59,351 nt of DNA from an uncultured Eubacteriales bacterium. Lineage in GTDB: Bacteria; Bacillota; Clostridia; Oscillospirales; QAKW01. Made by a program: the position numbers and the translations under genes. The stretch is taken from the NCBI GenBank assembly GCA_902492505.1, contig CABULU010000004.1, positions 1-59,351 on the forward strand. The letters run 5' to 3'. Positions within the stretch are counted from its first letter, which is position 1. Each line of letters begins with the position of its first letter. The notes under the pieces are model-generated. The model ran no database searches. It was not told where the DNA came from and saw nothing but the letters and a program-made list of their open reading frames with translations. Shown here one piece after another: positions 44,839 to 53,027 of the stretch.

Positions 44839-45440
44839 TTATATCATCCTTTCGTTAAACATCACACTTTAATTTATTATGATACCCAAATGTGTTCGTA
44901 TATGGTCATTTTGATTTTATTATTAAACTGTAAGTTGTTCAATATCATGAATATATTCGTTGGTTTTTTCTACCTAATCGTTTAAAGATAGTCACACTTT
45001 ACACTATACAAGCATCTGCCTAATATGTTTAAAACAGTTTTTAATCAATTTGCGATATATCTTTTAAAACTAGATCACAAAATAGTTATCATCATAAGTA
45101 TATTTTGTAATTAACACCTTTTCTCTTATCAATAAAATCCTCAACTGTAGTACATATGATGCAACTTTCGAATATTGGTTTGTTCCAAGTATTTATAAAC
45201 AGAGTTTCAAAATACATTGAACATAATCAAATATCATAACATATGATTCAAAAATCACTGATAAGTTTTTATCAATGATTTCCAATGATAGAAATTCTTA
45301 ATAAACATACTATTCTGGCTGAATAAAGAGTTGGAATTGAGACGGGTATTTTTATGTAGATGGCTATGCTTTGGTAAAATAATTTGACAAAATATTTAAT
45401 CTTGTGTAGAATTAAAAAAGAATATGTAAAAGGAGTTTCC
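44839..45440. other. Divergent intergenic region between the peptide operon and the agr locus
   Basis: About 600 AT-rich bases without a gene. It must hold the promoters of both operons. The agr promoter is clear (45384-45412); that of the peptide operon is not. Several ACAGTT-type half-sites, resembling those bound by LytTR response regulators, occur near 44928 (- strand) and 45035 (+ strand), but without the regular paired spacing expected. Confidence 0.6.
45384..45412 (+). promoter_or_regulatory. SigmaA promoter of the agr-type operon
   Basis: Exact TTGACA (45384-45389), 17-base spacer, TAGAAT (45407-45412). Its position rules out the long in-frame start at 45384 and supports 45441. Confidence 0.88.
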
Positions 45441-46148
45441 ATGAAAATTGCAGTTTGTGATGACTCATTTGAATTTCGCAAAGAGTTATTGGATAGAATA
45501 CAACAATCAATACCTATGTCAGAAGAAATTACTTTTTATGAGTTTTCATCATCAGAAGAACTTCTTGAATCTTATGATGATGAAATTCGATATGATATTA
45601 TTTTTTTAGATGTTGAAATGGCTGAAACTAGTGGTTTAGATGCAGGTATAAAAATTAGAACAATTGATAAAAAAGTAATTATTATTTTTGTTTCGAATTA
45701 TTCCAAATATGCAATCCCAGCATATGATTGTGAAGCATTTTATTTTGTTGTAAAACCCGTTGTGCAGAAAAAGTTTGAAAATGTTTTATCCAAAGCAATA
45801 GAAAAGTATAAATTAATTCATCAATATTATATTATAAAAAATAAATCTGGTATTCAAAAAATACCTGTAAAAGATATATTATTTATAGAAATTTATCGTA
45901 AGCATTTAATCTTTCATATGATTAACGGTAGATATGAAACGATCGGCAAGATTAGAGATGCTCTATGTCAGCTTTGTCAATACGGATTCTGTCAAGTTCA
46001 TCAGGGATATTTGGTCAATATGAATCATATTAAAGCTTTCGCAGGATACGACATAATTCTCGATAATGGGGAAAAGGTTATGATGAGTGTTAGAAAAAAA
46101 TCAGATGTACTAAGAATTTATGCTGATTATTTAGAAAGGACATTTTAA
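45441..46148 (+). CDS. agrA: LytTR-type response regulator (AgrA-like)
   Basis: 235 residues from ATG 45441 (AAAAGGAG upstream). A receiver domain with phosphoacceptor Asp57 (IIFLDVEM) and acidic pair CDD at 6-8 precedes a LytTR DNA-binding domain (about 135-235: VKDILFIEIYRKHLIFH, FCQVHQGYLVNMNHI). It is the output of the quorum-sensing circuit encoded with it. Its TAA overlaps the ATG of the kinase. Located back to back with the peptide operon, so that operon is a natural target; no binding site is proven. Confidence 0.92.
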   Translation: MKIAVCDDSFEFRKELLDRIQQSIPMSEEITFYEFSSSEELLESYDDEIRYDIIFLDVEMAETSGLDAGIKIRTIDKKVIIIFVSNYSKYAIPAYDCEAFYFVVKPVVQKKFENVLSKAIEKYKLIHQYYIIKNKSGIQKIPVKDILFIEIYRKHLIFHMINGRYETIGKIRDALCQLCQYGFCQVHQGYLVNMNHIKAFAGYDIILDNGEKVMMSVRKKSDVLRIYADYLERTF

Positions 46149-47446
46149 TGAATTTAAACCACATTGTTTTTTCAATATTTAACGGATTGTTATCTATATA
46201 TATAATTTGCTTTTTCTTTGGAACGTTTGTACCCAAAAAAGATTTTAAAAACAGAAATATACTGTTAATGCTCTTATCATTTGCTTTTGTGATTTCACTA
46301 ATTATTAATGCAAGTAAAGTGGTTAACTTTGTCATATTGTCATCATTAATATTGATTTTATCTTTCTTTTATGATACAAAGTGGCATAATCGGTTTTTTT
46401 TGAGCATCGCTAGTGTTCTTTTGTCTTCATTTTCAGAGTTAGTAGTTGCCATATTAAGTAGTTACATTTTAAAAGTTGATTTTCCAACATTAAAAACCGG
46501 GTATTATTTTCTCATAGGAATGTTATTATCTAAACTAGTAACATTTATTACAATTGCCATAATTAGATTAGGAAACCATTCTTTGCCTTTTAAAAAATTA
46601 GAAGGTGTATGGGCCTATATTATCTTATTACCTTTAACATCAATAATTTTTGTGTTTATGATTTCAGATTATATGTATACAATTGTTGATGATAAGGTCA
46701 AACAAACATTAACCATCGCCAGTGTTTTTTTGATTATAATAACAAACATACTTTTATTCTATGTTATTGATAAAATACGTGACTATTTTGTTTCTCAAAG
46801 TAATTTAGCTATAGCTAACGAACTTATTGAAAAACAAAAAATTACATATAAAAATTTATTTGATTCGCAAACTGAGATTAAGAAAATAAAACATGATTTA
46901 AAAAATGTCATGTATGGCATATTACATGAAATTGATACCAATAACATAGAAAAAGCCAAAAATTATATAAAACACAACTGTAATCTACTAGCCCCATCAA
47001 CTGTATCGTTTATTTCTGGAAATAGCATAATCGACACACTTATTTCTGCTAAAAACCAAGTGGCTAATGATTTAAATATTACATTGGATGTCGAAACAGA
47101 ACTGTCAACCCCAATATATTTGAATAGTATTGATTTTTCTGTTTTGTTTGGAAATGCAATTGATAATGCTATTGAAGCAACTCAGTCAGTAAAAACACAT
47201 GATAAAGTAATCAATATTACAATAATTACTAAAAATTCAAATTTACTTATTATTGTAAAGAATCCAGTGGACGCGAAAATTGATACACAGAATTTAGTGA
47301 CGACTAAAAAAGAGTTTGAACTACATGGTTTTGGAGTTTTACAAATGACGAATTTAGTTAAAAAATATGGTGGAGATATATTCTTCAAATGTGATGATAA
47401 ACAGTTTAAAACAACTATAATTCTTAACAACAAGGCAAACGAATAG
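46148..47446 (+). CDS. agrC: GHKL sensor histidine kinase (AgrC-like)
   Basis: 432 residues. Six or seven N-terminal membrane helices (1-205) form the peptide sensor. The phosphoacceptor His is near residue 249 (KKIKHDLKNVMYG). The ATPase is of the HATPase_c_5 type, with N box FGNAIDNAIEA and G box HGFGVLQM. It should detect the cyclic peptide made from AgrD and phosphorylate the adjacent LytTR regulator. Coupled to the regulator gene by a one-base overlap. Confidence 0.92.
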   Translation: MNLNHIVFSIFNGLLSIYIICFFFGTFVPKKDFKNRNILLMLLSFAFVISLIINASKVVNFVILSSLILILSFFYDTKWHNRFFLSIASVLLSSFSELVVAILSSYILKVDFPTLKTGYYFLIGMLLSKLVTFITIAIIRLGNHSLPFKKLEGVWAYIILLPLTSIIFVFMISDYMYTIVDDKVKQTLTIASVFLIIITNILLFYVIDKIRDYFVSQSNLAIANELIEKQKITYKNLFDSQTEIKKIKHDLKNVMYGILHEIDTNNIEKAKNYIKHNCNLLAPSTVSFISGNSIIDTLISAKNQVANDLNITLDVETELSTPIYLNSIDFSVLFGNAIDNAIEATQSVKTHDKVINITIITKNSNLLIIVKNPVDAKIDTQNLVTTKKEFELHGFGVLQMTNLVKKYGGDIFFKCDDKQFKTTIILNNKANE

Positions 47447-47501
47447 GTCTTTAATTATTACACATAAGCATTTTATGTTGACATTTTCACTAAAAAATAT
47501 T

Positions 47502-47536
47502 AAAAAGGAGATACAATAATTTGTATCTCCTTTTTT
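47502..47536 (+). terminator. Hairpin terminator/attenuator between agrC and agrB
   Basis: A 14-bp perfect stem (47502-47515 with 47522-47535) ends in six T. It looks like an intrinsic terminator, yet agrB starts 11 bases later without a visible promoter in between. The left arm contains AAGGAG. It may set a low level of agrBD relative to agrCA or be a regulated attenuator. Confidence 0.75.
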
Positions 47537-47546
47537 GGTGAGTGTT

Positions 47547-48134
47547 ATGTATGAATTTTTGGCAAAAAATATAACAAAATTTTTTATTGATAAAAAAATC
47601 ATAGATAAATCAAAACATGAAATATACGAATATGGTTTTGAATTAATATTTTCTCAGACTGTTTATATTTTAATTATGATTTTTATATCAGTTTTACTTA
47701 ATTGTATTATTGAGTCAATCGTTTTTTTTCTTGGTTTTTATTTTTACAGAAAATTCTCGGGTGGATATCATGCCAAAACATATATTGGTTGTCATTTACT
47801 TTTTAGTATAAATCAATTGATTTTTATCTTAATTGAAAATATAGTCCTAGTTGAATATAGATATCTAATATCCATTTTAACTTTACTTTTCACTGCTATA
47901 ATTACTTACACCTGCTCCCCCATAGATCATCCCAATAAGCTTTTTACTGAAAAAGAATATTTTAGATATAAAAAATTAAGTAGGGCTTTTATTATTGTAC
48001 AGTTTCCGATTTCATTGTTGTTTTTACTACTCGATAAAAATAACATTCTTTACTTTTGTTTTTGTTTTGGCATATTTTCTGCAAGTATGTCATTATTATA
48101 TGCTTTCATAGAGAGGAGGTTAAAAAATGGATAA
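47547..48134 (+). CDS. agrB: AgrB-like peptide processing protease
   Basis: 195 residues from ATG 47547; GTG 47538 is the alternative. Five or six membrane helices. The catalytic pair is His75 and Cys82 in GGYHAKTYIGC, the AgrB signature. AgrB cuts the AgrD precursor and forms the thiolactone. It overlaps agrD by 8 bases. Confidence 0.93.
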   Translation: MYEFLAKNITKFFIDKKIIDKSKHEIYEYGFELIFSQTVYILIMIFISVLLNCIIESIVFFLGFYFYRKFSGGYHAKTYIGCHLLFSINQLIFILIENIVLVEYRYLISILTLLFTAIITYTCSPIDHPNKLFTEKEYFRYKKLSRAFIIVQFPISLLFLLLDKNNILYFCFCFGIFSASMSLLYAFIERRLKNG

Positions 48135-48276
48135 ACTCAAGAAGTTTTTAATTAAATACGGTACAGCTCTTTCTGCTTTTGCCCTTTTCATTGCCGGTTC
48201 ATCAATGGATTCTGCTTGCTTTATTTTCTATCATCAACCCAAAGTACCTACTGCAATGGATAGTTTCAAAAGATAA
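48127..48276 (+). CDS. agrD: AgrD-like autoinducing peptide precursor
   Basis: 49 residues, preceded by AGGAGG at 48113-48118 inside agrB. An amphipathic/hydrophobic N-terminus (MDKLKKFLIKYGTALSAFA) is followed by SMDSACFIFY and a charged, Pro-containing tail (HQPKVPTAMD). Clostridial AgrD peptides have the same plan: a Cys five residues from the AgrB cleavage point, here predicted as a Cys31-Tyr35 ring. The ring limits are inference. Followed immediately by a strong bidirectional terminator. Confidence 0.9.
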   Translation: MDKLKKFLIKYGTALSAFALFIAGSSMDSACFIFYHQPKVPTAMDSFKR

Positions 48277-48323
48277 AAGATAAAGAGGTCCCATTCAGGG
48301 CACCTCTTTATCTTTTATCTTTT
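48268..48323. terminator. Bidirectional terminator between agrD and the HTH gene
   Basis: A perfect 22-bp stem (48268-48289 with 48302-48323) with a 12-base loop. It contains the agrD stop on + and encodes the last residues of the HTH gene on -. Confidence 0.88.
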
Positions 48324-48666
48324 GGTAGATATTTTGTTTGATTGAATTAATATTTCTATATGTTACTAATTTATTTTCCTCACCAGTAAGATTGAAAATA
48401 AGCTTTCTTTCTTTTGCTTGCTCATCTAGTTCAGATAAAAAAGACATCTTTTTTATTGTACTATTAGAAATCGATTCAATATTACAAAACAAATCATTAA
48501 TAGGTATATCCATCAATTTACAATATAATATTTTGATTTCTGTGGGAATTATCAACCTGTTATTCTCATATCCCATATATGTGTATACGCTTGTATTTAA
48601 TAATTTGGATAATGTTTTTTTTGATATACGTGCTTTTGAACGAAAAAAACAAAGATTATTGTCCAT
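48295..48666 (-). CDS. XRE-type helix-turn-helix regulator
   Basis: 123 residues from ATG 48666. The N-terminal 65 residues are a helix-turn-helix (ISKKTLSKLLNTSVYTYMGYENNR), followed by a short helical tail. It is divergent from a second HTH gene with which it shares a control region. Probably regulates the surrounding peptide genes; no target is proven. Confidence 0.75.
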   Translation of the reverse strand: MDNNLCFFRSKARISKKTLSKLLNTSVYTYMGYENNRLIIPTEIKILYCKLMDIPINDLFCNIESISNSTIKKMSFLSELDEQAKERKLIFNLTGEENKLVTYRNINSIKQNIYQKIKDKEVP

Positions 48667-48699
48667 TCTCCACCCCAAATAATTATTAAAATAAATTTT

Positions 48700-48728
48700 A
48701 TTCTACTCCAACTCATACAAATTGTCAA
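48700..48728 (-). promoter_or_regulatory. SigmaA promoter of the - strand HTH gene
   Basis: Read on -, TTGACA (48728-48723) and TAGAAT (48705-48700) with 17-base spacing; the same -35/-10 hexamers as the agr promoter. Confidence 0.85.
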
Positions 48729-48735
48729 GTTTAGT

Positions 48736-48749
48736 ACAGATGTATCTGT
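48736..48749. promoter_or_regulatory. Palindromic operator candidate
   Basis: Perfect inverted repeat ACAGAT-GT-ATCTGT between the two divergent HTH promoters, just upstream of one -35 and close to the other. Well placed to control both. Confidence 0.55.
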
Positions 48750-48757
48750 TAAAACTT

Positions 48758-48785
48758 TTGTACGAGTTTATACTAATTGTATAAC
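48758..48785 (+). promoter_or_regulatory. Promoter of the + strand HTH gene
   Basis: TTGTAC (48758-48763) and TATAAC (48780-48785) with a 16-base spacer, 20 bases before the start. Confidence 0.65.
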
Positions 48786-48805
48786 TCATATAAGGGGCAC
48801 TAAAA

Positions 48806-49126
48806 ATGACATCAAGAATAGGAAAAATAATTAAAACATATAGGAAGGAAAAAGGATATACGCAATTTCAAATGGCAGAAAAAATTGGTGTCAGTGAATT
48901 CTATATTTCGGCTTTAGAAACCGGTAATAGAAAACCAGGTCGAAATACGTTAATAAAATTATCAAACGAAATGAATATGCCTATAGAAGCTTTATTAGAA
49001 TTGGAGACAAACCAAAGTATAAAGTATGAGGCTGAAGAAATATATAACAAAATTAATTCTTTATCCCCGGAATTACAAAAGAAAATTATTAATATAATTG
49101 ATTTTATTATTGATGAATTGAAATGA
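48806..49126 (+). CDS. XRE-family helix-turn-helix regulator
   Basis: 106 residues. A clear phage-repressor-type HTH (IGKIIKTYRKEKGYTQFQMA, then GVSEFYISALETGNRKPG) occupies residues 4-65; the C-terminal 40 residues are helical. AAGGGGC precedes the ATG. Divergently transcribed from another HTH gene. It ends 5 bases before the end of the IS200-type transposase on the other strand. Confidence 0.88.
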   Translation: MTSRIGKIIKTYRKEKGYTQFQMAEKIGVSEFYISALETGNRKPGRNTLIKLSNEMNMPIEALLELETNQSIKYEAEEIYNKINSLSPELQKKIINIIDFIIDELK

Positions 49127-49130
49127 TATA

Positions 49131-49559
49131 TTAATGAGTTTCCTTTATGCTAATTTTATCGGATGCATGATCTTCTTCCAATTGGTTTCTGATGTATTCT
49201 TCAATAATTCTTTTGTTTTTTCCCTATCGTATCTACATAATATCCTCTACACCAGAAGTTTCTACTTCCATACTTGTATTTCAAATTTGCATGTCGATCA
49301 AAGATCGTTAGCGAACTTTTTTCCTTGAGAAATCCCATATATTGTGCTACACTTAAATACGGTGGTATCGTTACAAGCATGTGTATATGATCTATACATG
49401 TTTCTGCTTCAATAATTTCCACACCTTTTGTTCGCACAATTTTCTTAATATTTCTCCTGTGTCTTTTCGCAATCGTCCATATATTTCTTTTCTCCGATAT
49501 TTCGGTGCAAATACTATATGATATTGGCATCGGTAATTTGAATGGGCTATGCGTTTCAT
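49131..49559 (-). pseudogene. tnpA: IS200/IS605-type transposase TnpA with two frameshifts
   Basis: Reading from ATG 49559, the first about 45 residues (MKRIAHSNYRCQYHIVFAPK start) are in one frame. One A is missing in the A-run near 49443-49447, then the HUH motif (DHIHMLV) and catalytic Tyr (GYYVDTIGK) are in a second frame. One extra A in the A-run near 49213-49218 restores the original frame for the C-terminus, ending at 49131. The length is normal (142 residues if corrected). No element ends or TnpB are obvious. The N-terminus abuts a truncated maturation gene. Confidence 0.85.
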
Positions 49560-49574
49560 TTGTTTAAAACCTCC

Positions 49575-50615
49575 ATGATTTTCTTCGCAGAAAATTTAAA
49601 TTTTGAGGCGGTAGACTTTTTTGATGTAAAATATCTTGGTAACGTCGGAAAAGAACTAACTGAATTTGGAATAAAAAACAAAATCAGCACAAAAACTATT
49701 AAAAATTTTGATAATATAAATTGGAATGATGATTTTGACACTTTTATTTTAGGTCATATCAAAAAAATTGAATTCATGCTACCACAATTGCATAATTACA
49801 CAAATAGAATTATAAGTAAATGTTTAAAATATAAAAAAAATCTATTTTTATTTGAAAAAGATTTTATTACACCTGAAATAGAACGTGAATTTGAGAAGAA
49901 TAATGTATGTTTATATTATCCTGAGATAACTCAAGCAAACATACCTATAGATACAGTAGGCAAACTATATATGTCATGTATACCTTCTATTGCAGTATTT
50001 GGTACAAGTTCAAAGCAAGGTAAATTTACATTACAACTAAATTTACGCAAAGAATTTATAAAAAATAATTATAAAGTGGGTCAAATTGGAACTGAACCTT
50101 CATCGCTACTTTTTGGTTTTGATTACGTATATCCACTTGGATATAATTCTCATAATTCATTAACTGGACATGATTCTATATTGGCACTAAATAACTTTTT
50201 AATGAAAATTGAAACCGAAAAAGAACCAGACATTATTATAATAGGTTCACAATCTCATACAGTACCTATAAACATAAATAACATTTCCAATATTCCTATT
50301 TATCAACAGGATATTTTATATGCTATAAAACCAGATATATGTTTACTTTGTGTAAATATATCTGATGAAATAGAATATATAGAAAAAAATATAATGTTTT
50401 TAGAATCAATAGCCAATAGTAAGGTTTTGGCTTTAATAATCTCACCAATAAAAAACATATATCGATGGACTACGATTGGAAATGAAATAATTTCAAATTC
50501 AAAAGAAAGTATAAGAAAATTCAAAAGAAAGTGTTCGAATTTGAAAATACCAATATATGAGATTAATGAATGCCATGATTTATTTGAACACATAATAAAT
50601 TATTTAAGTGAGTGA
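49575..50615 (+). CDS. P-loop peptide maturation protein homologue, N-terminally truncated
   Basis: About 346 residues (the frame is open from 49542). It matches the second half of the subtilase/P-loop fusion of the first cluster over its whole length: FDVKYLG near the start, GTSSKQGKFTLQLNLRKEF at the P-loop, QIGTEPSSLLFG, DICLLCVNI. There is no subtilase domain. The first ~20 residues expected for a stand-alone version are missing and replaced by sequence antisense to the adjacent transposase, and no ribosome binding site is visible. It may be a damaged gene, or one expressed from a fortuitous start. The ABC exporter gene follows directly. Confidence 0.72.
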   Translation: MIFFAENLNFEAVDFFDVKYLGNVGKELTEFGIKNKISTKTIKNFDNINWNDDFDTFILGHIKKIEFMLPQLHNYTNRIISKCLKYKKNLFLFEKDFITPEIEREFEKNNVCLYYPEITQANIPIDTVGKLYMSCIPSIAVFGTSSKQGKFTLQLNLRKEFIKNNYKVGQIGTEPSSLLFGFDYVYPLGYNSHNSLTGHDSILALNNFLMKIETEKEPDIIIIGSQSHTVPININNISNIPIYQQDILYAIKPDICLLCVNISDEIEYIEKNIMFLESIANSKVLALIISPIKNIYRWTTIGNEIISNSKESIRKFKRKCSNLKIPIYEINECHDLFEHIINYLSE

Positions 50616-50619
50616 TTTT

Positions 50620-52404
50620 ATGAAAAATGCATTTAAAAACAACTTTAAACTTTTAAAGTATTTATGGGATTTTACGCCTAGTTTAATTATTTGGAAAATA
50701 GCGCTAATGCTTTCCAATGTATTTATTAATGTGATCTTTAATGTGATTTTTATTCAATATTTAGTTGAATCTATGGAGCGTGCCACAGATTTTAAACATG
50801 TTATACTAGTCATTTTATTCATCGCTATTCTAATGCTTATCAGTTCAATTTTAGATAGTTTTTTTGAGCGTTATGTTGAACCGATAGCTAAAAAAAAGAT
50901 ACATAAGGGAATGCATAGCATTATATTTAATAAAGTTGTACAAATAGACCTAGAACAATACGATAATGCTGATTTTTACAATGACTATATATGGGCTTTA
51001 AATGAAATTGACAACAAAACTATTAAATCTTTTTATATACTTATAGATTTTGTCAAAGCATTACTAACAGCATTTTCAATGATGGTTATTGCTACAACAC
51101 TAGATAGATTCATGTTAATATTTGTGATCATACCGATAATGTCAAGCGTTATTTCAAGTACATTAATAAATAAAGTGAATTACAAATACTCAGAAGAATC
51201 AAATTCAATAAATAGGAAAAAATCCTATTCGAAAAGAGTATTTTACTTGCAACAATATGCCAAGGAATTAAGAACGTCAAAAATCAAAAAACTTATTTTC
51301 AACAATTTTAATGACTCTGTAGAAAAAGATGTGACAATATGGAAAAAATATTGGAAAAAACTCATGGGACTTTCTATCATACAGAAGAATTCACAAACAT
51401 TATTTGGTTTTATTCTAATGTCAATATATTTATCTTTTAGAATAATTGTACAAAAAGCTTTTGCAGCTAGTACGTTTATAGCTTTATTTAATGCAGTTAA
51501 TAACTTGATTCATTCTATTAGTTCAATGTTTTCTGTTGTTCCTAAGATATATCAAAATGGTTTATATGCCGAAAAAATATTTAATATAATTGATTATAAT
51601 AGTAATATTGAAGTTGATTCTGGAGAAAAAGCAGGTGATTTTAAATATATTGAATTTAAAAACGTGGATTTTAAATATCCAAAGTCCAAAGACAATGTAT
51701 TAAACAATATAAACTTTTCAATACACAAAGGCGAAAAAGTTGCATTTGTTGGAATAAATGGTGTCGGTAAAACAACGTTAGTTAATCTTATTATGGGATT
51801 ATATAAAGTGAAATCTGGAGAAATATTGTACAATGGCAAAACAATTGACCAATTAAACATATATGACTATAGAGATAAATTCGCTACAATTTTTCAGGAT
51901 TTTCAAATATATGCATTGACACTTGGCGAAAACATTTTGATGAAAAAAACAACAAGTGAATCCGACGAAATAATATCAGAAGTTTTGTCAGAAAGTTATT
52001 TACCTGAATTAAAAGATAAAATACACAGAAATTTAACCAAGGAATTTGATAATGATGGATTGATTTTATCTGGTGGTCAAAAACAAAAAGTTGCTATTGC
52101 AAGGGCACTAATTAAAAAATCGAAAATAATAATTATGGATGAGCCCTCAAGTTCATTAGATCCAATTTCAGAAAATTCAATAATGAATACAATAATATCA
52201 AATTATAATAATGAAACGATTATACTTATTTCTCATAGATTATCTAATATAAAAAATGTAGATCGTATTTATTTTTTACATAATGGATCCATAACAGAAG
52301 AAGGGAGCCACGAACAATTAATGCAAAAGAAAGGGCGATACTATAAGATGTATAATATTCAAGCGCAAAAATATAGTGAAGGAGATAAATATAATGAAGA
52401 ATAA
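50620..52404 (+). CDS. ABC exporter of the second gene set (fused permease/ATPase)
   Basis: 594 residues from ATG 50620 (GTG 50608 is possible). A six-helix exporter domain precedes an ATPase with Walker A GINGVGKTT, signature LSGGQKQK and Walker B IIMDEPSSSLDP. There is no peptidase domain. It is the likely export route for whatever the second gene set makes. Its 3' end contains the ribosome binding site of the next gene. Confidence 0.9.
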   Translation: MKNAFKNNFKLLKYLWDFTPSLIIWKIALMLSNVFINVIFNVIFIQYLVESMERATDFKHVILVILFIAILMLISSILDSFFERYVEPIAKKKIHKGMHSIIFNKVVQIDLEQYDNADFYNDYIWALNEIDNKTIKSFYILIDFVKALLTAFSMMVIATTLDRFMLIFVIIPIMSSVISSTLINKVNYKYSEESNSINRKKSYSKRVFYLQQYAKELRTSKIKKLIFNNFNDSVEKDVTIWKKYWKKLMGLSIIQKNSQTLFGFILMSIYLSFRIIVQKAFAASTFIALFNAVNNLIHSISSMFSVVPKIYQNGLYAEKIFNIIDYNSNIEVDSGEKAGDFKYIEFKNVDFKYPKSKDNVLNNINFSIHKGEKVAFVGINGVGKTTLVNLIMGLYKVKSGEILYNGKTIDQLNIYDYRDKFATIFQDFQIYALTLGENILMKKTTSESDEIISEVLSESYLPELKDKIHRNLTKEFDNDGLILSGGQKQKVAIARALIKKSKIIIMDEPSSSLDPISENSIMNTIISNYNNETIILISHRLSNIKNVDRIYFLHNGSITEEGSHEQLMQKKGRYYKMYNIQAQKYSEGDKYNEE

Positions 52405-52879
52405 TGTAAAAATTATGGGATCAGGTGAAATAGTTGATTACGAATATTCACAAATTTTAGTTCATGGTAATTTGAAAGTAAAATCAAATATAATCTTCGA
52501 TCAGTTATATGTTTTTGGCTTTCTTAACAGTAATAGTATACTCGAAGGAGATGATGTTAAAATAACCGGTTCAATAAAAGGAAATTCCGTTTTACAAACG
52601 ACCAATTTTAAATGTGAATTTAGTTCCAATAGTAGTTGCAAATCAATTGTATCAAATGATATTTCAATTTTTCCTCAAAAAAGCATTTTTAAAAAAAATA
52701 TATTCTTTAAGTGTGATTCCATTATCGGGAAAAATATTTCTTTATCAAATATTATCTCCAAAACTATATCAGGAGAAAATGTATATATAAAAGGTAAATC
52801 GCATATTCAAGAGTTAAAATACTCTAAAACATATAAAATCTCGGATTCTTGTTTAGTAGATAAAATAGAAAAGATTTAG
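52394..52879 (+). CDS. Bactofilin-like polymer-forming protein
   Basis: 161 residues from ATG 52394 (AAGGAG upstream). Short repeating strands (MGSGEIVDYEYSQILVHGNL, then GDDVKITGSIKGN) suggest a right-handed beta-solenoid. The C-terminus (ELKYSKTYKISDSC...KIEKI) closely follows the ending of clostridial polymer-forming cytoskeletal proteins (YhbE/YhbF type). Bactofilins form membrane-associated filaments and scaffolds. In a peptide or glycopolymer export locus it could organise an assembly site; that role is inference. Confidence 0.75.
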   Translation: MKNNVKIMGSGEIVDYEYSQILVHGNLKVKSNIIFDQLYVFGFLNSNSILEGDDVKITGSIKGNSVLQTTNFKCEFSSNSSCKSIVSNDISIFPQKSIFKKNIFFKCDSIIGKNISLSNIISKTISGENVYIKGKSHIQELKYSKTYKISDSCLVDKIEKI

Positions 52880-53027
52880 CTTCCCAATAATATAAGAAGT
52901 CACTATTGTAATTTTTAACTATAATAATTTTTATGTAATTAAATATTATTTAATTTGATATTCCTTCTTATATTTGAATTATTAATTTTATGTATTTGTA
53001 TACATAACTAATATCGGAGAATTTTAC

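Noticed and set aside
45384..45440. N-terminal extension of the response regulator starting at TTG 45384
   Set aside because: That TTG is the first half of the -35 box; a strong ribosome binding site serves ATG 45441.
45272..45481. 69-residue - strand frame in the agr promoter region
   Set aside because: It overlaps the start of the response regulator and the consensus promoter, and has no family-like features.
52880..53027. Gap searched for a hidden precursor peptide of the second gene set
   Set aside because: No open frame with Cys-rich or Gly-rich character and a ribosome binding site was found on either strand.
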